From positions 1,178,001-1,242,000 of the forward strand of contig JADKHR010000001.1 in assembly GCA_016721625.1 (NCBI GenBank): a stretch of 64,000 bases of DNA, given 5' to 3'. Below, piece by piece: positions 40,401 through 51,068 of this stretch. This DNA is from Elusimicrobiota bacterium. GTDB lineage: Bacteria; Elusimicrobiota; Elusimicrobia; FEN-1173. The notes beneath the pieces were generated by a model. It was not told the origin of the DNA. It saw only the letters and a list, made by a program, of their open reading frames with translations, and searched no databases. Numbering within the stretch: the stretch's first letter is position 1; each line of letters begins with the position of its first letter. Both the position numbers and the translations under genes were made by a program.

Positions 40401-43400
40401 GCGAAAAGCCAACTTTTGCACTCCGTCCACCGATCCGACCCGGCGGAAAATACCCCGGCCGGAATAAAGCTTTTCCAACCACCTCTCCTTGACCATTCGA
40501 CGCATCCATTCTCCCCAGGCCCGGGGCCGAGCCGAAAAACGGATTCCCACCCCGGGGGAGACCGTCTCCAGATAAGAGGCCATTTCGGTGATAAACTCCC
40601 GTGTGTCCGCGGGGGTTCCTTCCTCGGGGACGATCGTCGTATTCGGGAACGTCTTTTTCGGGACCTTCCCTTTGGCGGAGAAAAAAGCGCCCACGGCCTC
40701 GGCCGCGGGACGAACCTCGTCGATGTCCGGTTTGTCGTCCGCAAACATCAACGCCGATATGGATTCAAGGCTGTAAAGGTAAACCAACAAGGCCAGGGCA
40801 TCTTTTTTTGACTGGCCGAAGGGGATGAAGTTGATGGAACTGGTTCCCGCCACCACCGCGGACAAGGGAAGTCCGGCTTTGTCGATTTCCGCCTGGATAC
40901 GCTCCGCGGCCCCCGCCCGAGTGGCCTTCGGAATATTTCGGAGAACATACTGGACACGGCGGTCGTTCAATAACAGGGAGACGCCGTCCGGGAGGGTTTG
41001 GGATGTTTTCCCGGGGGCCGCCGGTCGCCTCTCCACCCCGGCGCCGTAGACGTCGGGATGAATTCGCTCCCGCGCGAGGAGAGCTTCCAACCAGAGGGCC
41101 ACGGCCAGACTGGTGGGCAGAAGAGGCGAGTCCAGCCCTTTCCGCACCGTTTCCGGCCAGAGAAATTCCCGCTCTTTGCTGTGGATTAATTTCCCGTAAC
41201 CCGCGGGGGAGTTCGATCCCTTGGCGACGGCCTCGGAAATAAGGCCAACGCACCCAGCGAACGAGTCGCTGATTCCCGCCAAACTATCGGACAGAGCCTG
41301 GGGCTTAGGGGACGAAGAGTGCTCCTGATCCAAGACCGAACGGGCGATTCGGGATTCGATGGTTAACGCCAAGATGTTTCGAACCGTCAGCGAAGATCGA
41401 TTCAAGGCTTCCCCCAGCGAATTCACCGAGGGGGCTTCGCGGTCGCTCGCGAGGCCCTTTAGTTCCCCCACCTGCCGCCGCGCGACAGAGAGAAGAGCCT
41501 CCCCATGGGATTCAAGGGTTTCTCCGTTTTCGGCAAGTTTCTTTTCCACGGCCAAAACCGTGGATTCGAAGCCCGGCCAAACCCCCACCTGCCCGGGGGA
41601 CAGAAATCCGCGGGCCTGATCCAACAGCGCCCGGCGGGCCTCTAACACATTTCCACCCTCGGCGAGGACCTTGGCCTCAAAGGTTTCTGCCATGGCGGTA
41701 AAGAGGTCCTCGGTCATGGCCGGCTGGTATTGCGCCGATGTGCGGTCGTAACGCCGAAAGTCCATGATGCTGGCGATCATGGGTAAATTGTTCCCCAAGA
41801 GAGAGGCCAGTAAACGGGGTCGGCCGCCCGAAAAAAAAGTGAGGGCCAGGAAAAGCCACTTCAAATCCTTCATCAACTCCTCAAAACTCGTGGCCGTGTG
41901 GGGAACCACCACCGCTCCCGCGTGCACGGCCCGCACCATCGCCTGAGCCGTTTGGACGGGGATGGGCGTGTTGGGAAGGCCGAGGGTATCGTCTTTATCA
42001 AAAACGCCGACCAAGCGACCGTAGGTCTCGTATTGCCGTTTCAGAGCGAACCACGTCAGGAGGCGATGGGGACGGTAATGAAATCGACCCTCCTTCGTCC
42101 ATCCCGCCAACGAAGAGACAAAAACCCGCGCGCCGAGAAGTTCTTCCAGCTCCATTTGGATTTCTTCCGGCGTCCGGGTTTCCCAGAAACCGGTGACCGT
42201 CTTGGCCGCCCAGCGGTTGGTTTTCGGGTCTCCCGCCAAGTTTGACTTTTTTTCCGCCTCGGATTTAAGGAAGGCTTTTCGTTCCTTGGCGCTTTGTACA
42301 GGAACGTTGACGACCACGTCGGTTAGGAAGGAGCGCAGGGCGACGGCCCGTTTATCGGTTGAAAGCGATCGCTCCAATAGTTTCACCAGGTCCACGGGCG
42401 TAAGTCCGTCCGTATCCGGGTTTTGGGTGGGATTGAAGAGCCAGGTGATCGTGGCCCCGCGGCGCTTCGCCCTTATCAGGGACTCCACGATCCCTTCGGG
42501 AGCCAGGGCACCGAACAGACTGGTTAAACTCCCCGGACCGATGACGATTTCTTGGCATTCGTTAATGGCCCGGAGGGCCTCGGGGTCGGCAAAGGGAAGG
42601 GAATTCCGCCTGTTCCCCCGATGAAGATCCGCCAAATCGATCCGCGCAAAAGGTCCCGCCTCTTGGGCCAATCCGATGGCTTTTTCTCCCAGGGCTTCCC
42701 GGCCCGAAGCATCCACGCCGATGAGTTGAACGTCTTTGGACGATTGGAAACCCGCCGGGAGAGGGACCACGGAACTGTCCAAAGCCCTCACCAAGCCGTC
42801 CACCGCCCAGTAATAGGCGGAGGGTCGGAGGATCCCCGGAGAGGACACGGCGCCGTCCCGATACAAAGCGCCCAGATAAATCAAATCGCGCAAGGGTTGG
42901 GGGCGGGGGGTCCGCACCGCCGGATCGGGAATGGTGTCCGCGCGAATTCCCGCTTGAATATCAGGGGGGATCGCCTGAAGGCGGGTGCGAATGGCGGTGA
43001 GGAAGGCTTCTTTTATGATCGGGTCTTCTTTCTTCATTTCAGAGATGACTTCTTCGTTTTGAAGCGGAGACACCAACCAGCCCTCAGGAGGACCCGTGTA
43101 ATTGGTGATTTCGGCGGCCAACAACGTCCGCACCCAAGGGCGAGCCACACCGCCTTCGATGGCCCGCATGGGATAGCCCATGTAGGGAAGGGTATTCACG
43201 GGGACCCGGTCCAACCTTTTGGCAAAAAAGCGGGGAAGCGCCCTCCACCAACGCCGCGCGGAGGCCGGGTGTGATTTCCAAGCGCGTTCCACCACCGACT
43301 GGAGGGCGGCGGAACGGCCGGAATCGTTGAGGTTGCTCATCACAGCCTTGATGGGCCCTTTGATGGTCGGGATACTTCGAAAAACGCGGCCCAGGAGTTC

Positions 43401-46400
43401 CGCCCCGCTCCCTCCACCGAGGACCACCACCTCGGCCGGTTCAGCGACCCGCACGCCCACCCGACGAACCCTCGCGCCGTGAGCGACCCAACGCCCGACG
43501 GTCACGAAGGCGTTAAACAAAGCGACGACGGGGGTGAACAGGGGAACCAAATCGAATCGATTTCCGTTTCCAACCTCCTTCGACGGGTCATCGAAGGCCG
43601 ACTCTTTGCTGAAGACCCATCCGTTGACCACCGCGTGAGGAAAGGCCAACCCGGCCACCCAGGCCAGGGATTGAGCAAACGAACTCCAATCAAAGAACCC
43701 CGCGGCGGCGGAAAAACCCGAAAGCGATAAAAGGGCCCCGGCGGTGATCGCCAACTTTTCCGCCGAGAAGGCGAAGCGGAGCCGCTCCCGCCAGGTCCCC
43801 TCGGCCCCCCACAGGTGGGCCATATGCCACGCCAACGGGTAAACCAACCCCCACAGGGGAGCCATGAACCCGGCCCCTGGCGTGACGCCGACCCAGGACA
43901 GAAGAACCGAGGGCAAAACGCTCTCCGCCAAAACGGGCAACCCCACCCGTCCCCACCACCCGTTTCCAGCCAAACGATAAAACCCTTCCAACCAGGGCCA
44001 TCGCCCGCCCCGCTTGCGGGCGGAGGCTTTGGCTGGCGTTGCCCCCCCGAGGTCGAGGACCACCCAGTCGTGGGCGAAGCCGTTATATCGTTCAGGCTCC
44101 CGGCCACTCGCGATGAGCCCCTTCTTCCAGACCAGCGGGGCTAGAAAATTTCGGGTGCGGGCGTCGTCCCCATTGAAATCCCAGTACCATCCGACCAAGA
44201 CCTTTCTCGCGTTAAGGAGAACCTGATCCAGGATTTTCGCCTTTGACTCCGCGTTGATCGAGGGATCGCTCAACACGCTTTGCATCAGGACGAGCTCGAC
44301 CTGGCCGAGGCCGACCCCGTTTTGACCCACCCGCGCCGCCGCAGGGGCCGGAACGATGAGACGCTCGGCCATGTCCTCGGGCAAAGACCGCCGATAGTTC
44401 TGCCATTGGCCGTTGAACTCAGGGTCCGGTTCATAGAGGACCACGCGCGCGCCGAGTTTCAACGCCAGAAATTCCCAGGGGAAGGCGGCGGTGGTCTCCT
44501 GGCGGAGGAGGTCGCAACTTCCTGGACCGATGGAAGCCACCTCGCTGGAAGGACCGATGCCCCATTCTTGGAGATGACGGACCCCCGCCTGTTCCAGCCC
44601 GCGCCGAATAATTCGCCGGTCTTCCTCCGAACCCTCCACCGGACGAGGCCAGGCGATCGTCCCCGCCCCCCCGTTCCTCGCGCCGATCCCCCTGGTCCGA
44701 CGGAGGGCCGCGAGGTCCTCTGCGAAAGTTAACAACCGGCTGGGGAGTTGAGCCAGAGGAGGGAGGTCGCGAAGAAACCTCTCCCAACGGGACAACCCAA
44801 AATATCCGGGAGGGATCCCGTTCGGCTGTCGACCGCCGAAACCCAAGAGCACCGCGACCGACGTCCCCGTGGCCCAGGAAGCCCCCTCCGGGAAAGGGAT
44901 GAGCCCGGCCACAAATCCCACCCCCAGGGCCGATCCGATGCCCAGGACCGCTAGAAAAACCACCGCCCCCAGACCCGCCTGGCGCCCACCGGAGATGACC
45001 TTCAGAACCGGTCGCCGAGGGGAAGAAGCGCTCGGGGAACCTTTTTCGAAGAACCCCACCGTCTCCGCTTCACCCTCACAGAGGATATGGGACATGACCG
45101 CCGTTTTGGGAACCCCCTTTTTCGGGACGATGGCCTGGATCCGACTTACGAAGTCGGGACGCCCGATCAAATGCGTGACGAGACCGGCGTCTCCCATTCC
45201 GAGATAGACCGCAAAATCGTTCGGCTTTCCGCTGTAATGAACGACATTGCTGTTGAGCACGAACACGCACGTTCCCTTCGGAAAACGGTCCACGAAAGAA
45301 TTAAAGAGCTGGGGGACAGCGGCGAAATACGGTACGCCTGGCTTTGTTTCCTCCCAACGTTTGAGCGTCGGCAGGAGAGCGGAAAGGGTTCGAGGGAAGA
45401 CCACCACGTCCCCCGGGTTCAGGGACTCCGGAGAAACGGCCATCGATGAAGCCCGCCCCGTTCCCCCTCCTTTCGTCAAAAACAATCGAGCCCCTCCGCT
45501 CGATGTCACATCGACGTCCGCTGTATAGATCTCGGCGGTGGGCCACTCGCTCGATCTAAGATCAACCGGACCCCGGATAAAAACCCGGAACTGAAGGGAG
45601 AGGGGAGGGCCTCCCAGGCTTCTGCCAGGGCGGCGTCCCTTTTTAACACGTTCGCCGGGGCCACCGCCGCGAGGCGGCTTTGACGGATCGACTCACGGAT
45701 CGTCCGGGTCAGGTTCGCGTCGATCGTACCGAACCATTCGATTTGGAGCGCGCGCAGGAAGTCGTGGGCCTTCCCCTCTCCCCCGGCCGCTTGGGCCCGG
45801 GCGGCGTAGACCGCGGCCCGATCGTTAATCAGTTGGAGCGAATGGATCTTTGCACCCAGAATGACCCGCAAAGAGCGAGAGCGGGGATCGTATCGGAACT
45901 GCATTTTTTTCGCGGCGACCAGATGTTCGCCGAACTCATGAAAAACCGCCAGGTCGGCGGTCAGCGGGTCGGACGTTGGGGAAGAAGCGAGGTCCTCATG
46001 GACCGCGATGAAATTCGCGCCGGCCCCGCCCCGAAAGTCAAATATTCTTTCGCTGAAGAGAAGGACTTCAGGAATCTCCGCCGCGTGAGCCTTCAGGTAA
46101 TCGCCGAACACCTGTTCAAACAACGAGAAGCCCGACGACGTTCCCCTTTTCCACCCGGCGAGTGCGGAGATCGAATCACCCACCGTTCGGGAGTGTAGAT
46201 AAGGAAAGACCTGCCCCAATTCATTCCCCTGGAGGTCGCCCATGGTCAAGACCCATACCCCCGCGAACCGTTTGCGGACGATTTGAATCAAGGTTCGGCG
46301 GCCGATCTGAGCGGTCGCTGGGGGGGTTTCCACCTTCCGGGTGAAGTCGAGAATGGCTTGGTTGACGTCCGAAGCGTATTCCTCGGACCCGTGGAGGCTG

Positions 46401-49400
46401 TGCATGGTCAAAGGATTGACCTTCCCTGCCGCTTTTACGAGGACGACGATCGAACGGTTGTCCCCCGTGATCGATTCCGCGAGGCCGACAATTCCCGCCG
46501 AAAGAAAATCCTGGGGGCTGTACACCAACAGGAGGGGAAGGCCTTTTAGTCGCGTGATCACTTTTTCCTCGATCCCGGGAAAACGGTCCCGGAGAAACCG
46601 GCCCACGGCGAGGGCCTCGTTTTCTATGTGCGCGAGGTCCCGGAACTGGGACCGGGGAAGGAGGGGCCGCCCCATCAAAACTTCCCACATCCCCGATAGA
46701 AAGGGAAGGGCGGCTTGGTCCAGGGAGGAGGCTAGACGATCGACGTCCCGATCCGCCCGGGGCGGTCCGGAAACGAAACGGGAAGCCGAATGAAGCGCCC
46801 TGGCCGCCCACCCCACCATCGCCCGAGCGCCCTTGATTCCCAACAGGATGCGCTCGTAACGGACCAAGTGGGGGACGGCGGGGTTCAGAAGCGTCACCGA
46901 CAACAGCCGTTGGCGAACCCAGGGGTCCTCTTCCGATACCAAATGAAACAGCGTCAGCGCGCCGAGAGAATGGCCCACCGCGTGGAATCCCCTTTCGACC
47001 AGCGACCGACCGGCCGCGTTTTTCAAGCCCTTCATGACCTGAATTAAATCCGCCGCGGTCTCGGAGACCAGCGTGTCCGGGGCCGGGAGGGGCCCGCGCT
47101 TGGGGACGATGAGGGCCCGGTAATTTGCGAACAAGGCGCGCTGGCGGCCCAAAGAGGGGTCGGCTCCGCCGCCGGGAACCCAAACCATGGGTCTGTTTTT
47201 TCCATTGGGATTGATCGCCACCAAAACCTCATGGCCGTTTGGGAGGACGACCGTTTTGGTTTTCCACTCCGGCCAGGTTTGGACCTCGGCCCAGAAAGTG
47301 CCGGGGTGAACCATGCCGAAGACCGCCCACCCCCAGGCCCCCAGATCCGAAAAATGGTAACCCGCCGCCCAGGCCACCGCTCCGCCGGCCATCACGGCCA
47401 GGGTCGCCAAGGACCCCAAGTTTTTTCCCGTGGATCGAGGCGGGACCGGGAGCGCGAGGCGAGCCGCCAGGGAAAGGATCAACATCGCCGCCATAGAAAC
47501 CCAGTGAATGCCGAAAACCGCTCCGATTCCCACCACCAACAGAGGAGTCCAGGTGGAATGGAGCCAGCCCCAGCGAGTGTTACGCCCGATGCCTTCCTGG
47601 GCCAGGGCGCCCTTCGAAACATCGGGCGCCCCCGCCTCCGCGCCTGCGTCCTCCGATGACCCGATCGGCCGGAGGAAAAGTCGTTGGAGTTGGGCGCCCC
47701 ACATCCCCGCGGCCGATGCTCCGTTGTTGAACCAGGAAGGAGATTCCTCCTTGGCCGGATAGACCCGGAACACCGCGTCGCCTCGGGGGGTGGACAGGGT
47801 TTGTTCCGACAGGGGGTCGCCCGGGAACCCCGCCGATTGAAAAAGCGCCGAGTCCTTGGCGATGTGTGTTTTGAAAGCAACGGCCACCGAGAGAGTGTGT
47901 TCCTTTCCCTTTCCGAAAGAAGACCGCAGACGAACGGTCAAATGGGAGACCAAGCCTCCCGCCCGGGTTTCCCCCGCGGTGGTGGCGGCGATGCTGAGGC
48001 CCGGAGGCGTTTCAGGGACTTTCCCGTCTATTAAAAACCCAAGCGAGGAACACGCGAGGGTGAACACCCCGTCCATGGCGGCCTTTTCGAAGCGCACGCG
48101 TTGGACCATGGGGTCCGGGACGACGGGAATGGATTCGGCGGAGAGCCGGGGAGATTGGAGGGTGATCACGTCCCCCGCCAATAGTTTTTCCAGGGGGAGC
48201 GGGTCCCGGACCAGGAGCGGAAGGGGCCGGCTGTCCTGGGAAAAGTCGGCCAGCCGCGGGGTAACGACCGCGTAGGAGACGTCCGCTTTTTTTAGCCGTG
48301 AGGCGAGGCCTTCCGTATGGAACCCGCCGGCCACCAGGACGGCCATGGGCGCTTTTTTAAGGCGCATTTTGTCCAGCAGGTTTTCCACCAGGGAATCATT
48401 TCGTTGGATGGCGCGGGAGGAAAAATCTTCAAAGGGCTGGAGGAACGCGGGGGTCAAAACCTCGTCGTCGGGAGGCGCGGGGCGACGGCTCAGCCCCCCC
48501 AAGATCCGGGGGAGGGAGGGGAGAGCGTTTTTCACCGCGGGATAGGCGCGCCAGTCTTCGGGGGTCATGGCATGCCGAGCTAATTTATCCAGGAGGGCCA
48601 GGGCGCGGCGGGTTTTGGTCAAAGATTTTTCCTCGGGCGTCCGGGCCAGGCGGCTTTCAACGGCACGCTCCAGAGAATCAATTTCGGTCAGGAGGGAACC
48701 CCGGTCGATCTTTTCGGCCAAGCCCAGATAAGACAGGTAGCCGTTCACATGCGTGAAACCATGGAGACGGATTCCGTTCCGTTCCGCCAAGGAACCCAGG
48801 AACTCGTGATAGTCGGCCTGGGAGAGTCGGCCGAGGCGATAATGGACGCTTTGATCCAATACCTTCTTCAGGTCGGCCGGAGACAAACGCCGAACCAGGA
48901 TTTCCATCAGATCCCGTCGTTCGCTCTCGACGGCTTTGAAATCTATTTTTCCTTCGGCGTCGAGGGCCTGATGAAGAAGCGAAAGGTTCGGGTACGGCCC
49001 CGCCGAAACCGGGAAGGATTCCCATAGGTAACGAACGTGGGCCGCCAGGGTCTCCCGGCCCGCGATATAAGCGGTGGAACGAGCGTCGAACTCTTTTAAT
49101 TCCAGGGAATACAATCGGACGGCGGCCTCTTCGGAAAGGGTTCGGAGATCGGCCAAACCGCCCAAGAGCCTGGATCGCTTTTTTTCCGAATCGCCGAAGG
49201 CCAAAAGATTTTGGCGGTAAAGTCCCGGGGTTTCCACGCCCCACAGGAGGGGCGGCGTTTCCGCGGAGAATCCCACGAACTCCGCTCCTCCGATATACCC
49301 CAGGCGAAGGAGGAGGTCCGCCGCGCCCCGACGGACGTCGCGGTTCACAAAAGAGCGATACGGATCCAGGCCAAAGCCCCCGGAGGCCCCCTCCAGCCCC

Positions 49401-49872
49401 ACCAACCGAAGGCCCCGGGCCCCCAGCGCTTCCAGCAAACCGGCTTGGCTCCGTTGGGCGTCCAGGCTTTGGTGGGCGTCTTGCACATGGATCACCAAGG
49501 GAGCTTTGGGATTTTTGGACAACCAGACCGCCCCGAGAGTTCCATAGGGCGCCACCAGGTCGGGAAGCCACCCTAAACGATCTTCGGCCCCGGCCGGAAG
49601 GCACCGTTGGGAAACAGGCATGCCCTCGGCCGTCTTCGTTGGCGTGAGGGCGGAATCGAAACCAGCGCCGGGGCGGGAATCGGGCCCAGGGCCAGAAGCG
49701 CGGCCGGAGAATCCCGGCGCACAGCGGCGCGGCGGGCTTTCCAAAAATTGGTTTCGGCCGCATAGATCCCCGAAACGTTCGTGGCCAGGTAAGCCGCCGT
49801 CAGAAGGCACGTCCCGAAAGGACGGGCCCCGCATCGCCCGAAGCGTTTGAGGAGGTGGGATAGGTTTCTCAT
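37440..49872 (-). CDS. Giant envelope protein 2 (about 4144 residues): ChaN/TraB-like N-terminus, alpha/beta hydrolase, methyltransferase-like, CofD/YvcK, HAD, PGI-like domains, shared C-terminal domain
   Basis: Order by minus-strand position. 49872-49770: signal peptide. About 49650-48150: ChaN/TraB-like region (HVQDAHQSLDAQ, VGLEGA, VLVAGGFHTEGL). 47550-47315: membrane segments. 47190-46380: alpha/beta hydrolase (WVPGGGADPSLG, nucleophile GHSLG). 44990-44840: membrane segment. 44600-44050: methyltransferase-like (VASIGPGSCDLL, VVLYEPDPEF). 43980-43620: membrane segments. 43440-42290: CofD/YvcK (VVLGGGSGAELLGRVF, VIGPGSLTSLFGALAPEG, TDGLTPVDLVKLLE). About 42010: HAD motif FDKDDTL. 40850-40700: possible second HAD. 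40480-39240: SIS/phosphoglucose-isomerase-like. 38560-38390: membrane segments. 38290-37440: C-terminal domain shared with giant protein 1. Two missing bases (a T near 49657, a G near 45620) split it into N-terminal, 1461- and 2689-residue frames. The second join gives continuous protein-like sequence (SLQFRVFIRGPVDLRSSEW). Start 49872 or 49893. Function unknown. Confidence 0.78.
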
Positions 49873-49929
49873 AGGAATTCCATGACGCCACATGGTAACC
49901 CGAAAGGGATTAAGGATGCCTTTTGGAGT

Positions 49930-49945
49930 TGTAAACTTATTGTAA
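49930..49945 (-). promoter_or_regulatory. TTACA direct-repeat element upstream of giant gene 2
   Basis: Minus strand TTACAATAAGTTTACA: two TTACA copies with an 11-nt period. They span the gap after the queA stop (49949) and lie 58 nt ahead of the ATG at 49872. The embedded TACAAT could serve as a -10 box. It resembles the element ahead of giant gene 1. Confidence 0.45.
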
Positions 49946-49948
49946 CGA

Positions 49949-51037
49949 TTACAGGACGGCCATGGCGTCGCCGTAGGAAAAGAATCGGTAGCCGTGGGCG
50001 AGGGCTTCAACGTAGGCCCGGCGCAGGGGGTCCACGCCGGCGAAGGCGGCGGCCAGGAGGAGCGGGGTGTGGTGGGGCATATGGAAGTTGGTGAGAAGGC
50101 GGTCCACGGAGCGGAACCGGTAGCCCGGCGTGATGTAAAGAGCCGCCGTTCCGGACCCGGCTCGGACCGCGCCGTCGGACCCGGTGGCGGACTCCAGGGT
50201 CCGCACCACCGTCGTGCCGACGGCCCAGATCCGTTTACCCTCGGCGCGAACGGTTCGGAGAGTTTCGGCCGTTTCCGCTGGAACCCGGTAAGGTTCCGGC
50301 AACATGCGATGCCGGCGATAATCTTCCGTTGATATCGGCCGGAAGGTTCCCCAACCGACCCAGAGAGTGACAAAGGCGACGCGGACTCCCCGGCCCCGGA
50401 GCGCGTCTAGGAGTTCCGGCGTGAAATGAAGACCGGCGGTGGGGGCCGCCACGGCGCCCTGGGGAAGGGGACCGTCGCCCTCGGCCGCGCCGGGAACCGC
50501 GAAAACGGTCTGGTAGCCGTCGCCATCCTCCCACCGCCCATCGGACGGACGCTTGATGTAGGGAGGTAGGGGCATGAGCCCCAGGCGTTCCAGCGCAGGG
50601 GAGAGGGCGGCGGAAAAAACCAGTTCCCACTCCCCATCCGCCCGATCTCCGGCCACCCGCGCCGAAAGGCCCTCGGGAAAAAGGATTTCCGCTCCCGGAC
50701 GGGGCCGGGGCGTGACGAGCGCGGTCCAACGATCCGGCCCCTCCCCGGGGAACCGGGCCAGGAGCAACACGGTCACCCGCCCCCCGGTGGGTTTCTGGCC
50801 GACCAGCCGGGCGGGGAGGACCCGGACGTTGTTTAAGACCAAGGCGTCCCCCGTTGAAAAAAAATCGGGCAGGTCCGAAAACGTCCGGTGGGACAGCCCC
50901 CCGTCGGCCCGGCTCAAGACCATCAGGCGCGCGCGGTCCCGCTCCGCCAACGGGGTTTGGGCGATGCGGTCCGCGGGAATTTCGGGAAATCCCAGAAATT
51001 CAGCCGGCCTCGCCCCACGACCTTCAAAAGCGCTCAT
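49949..51037 (-). CDS. queA: S-adenosylmethionine:tRNA ribosyltransferase-isomerase
   Basis: A 362-residue cytoplasmic enzyme that transfers the ribosyl group of SAM to preQ1 in tRNA to make epoxyqueuosine. Family motifs are present in order: DRARLMVL, DALVLNNVRVLPARL, LPPYIKRP, YQTVFAVPGA, AAPTAGLHFT, GVRVAFVTLWVGWGTFRPI and the NFHMPHHTPLLLAAAFAG segment. The usual Ser/Thr pattern NFHLP-(R/K)-S is altered to NFHMPHH. The start codon at 51037 lies 31 nt after spoIID with no clear ribosome-binding site. Its usual partner tgt follows only after the two giant genes. Confidence 0.93.
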   Translation of the reverse strand: MSAFEGRGARPAEFLGFPEIPADRIAQTPLAERDRARLMVLSRADGGLSHRTFSDLPDFFSTGDALVLNNVRVLPARLVGQKPTGGRVTVLLLARFPGEGPDRWTALVTPRPRPGAEILFPEGLSARVAGDRADGEWELVFSAALSPALERLGLMPLPPYIKRPSDGRWEDGDGYQTVFAVPGAAEGDGPLPQGAVAAPTAGLHFTPELLDALRGRGVRVAFVTLWVGWGTFRPISTEDYRRHRMLPEPYRVPAETAETLRTVRAEGKRIWAVGTTVVRTLESATGSDGAVRAGSGTAALYITPGYRFRSVDRLLTNFHMPHHTPLLLAAAFAGVDPLRRAYVEALAHGYRFFSYGDAMAVL

Positions 51038-51068
51038 GGGCGGACCGGAAACAGAAAGAGGTTGGCCG

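Noticed and set aside
45920..45960. HEFGEH in giant protein 2 as a zinc protease motif
   Set aside because: The second His is at position six, not five, so it is not HExxH; no other ligand is evident.
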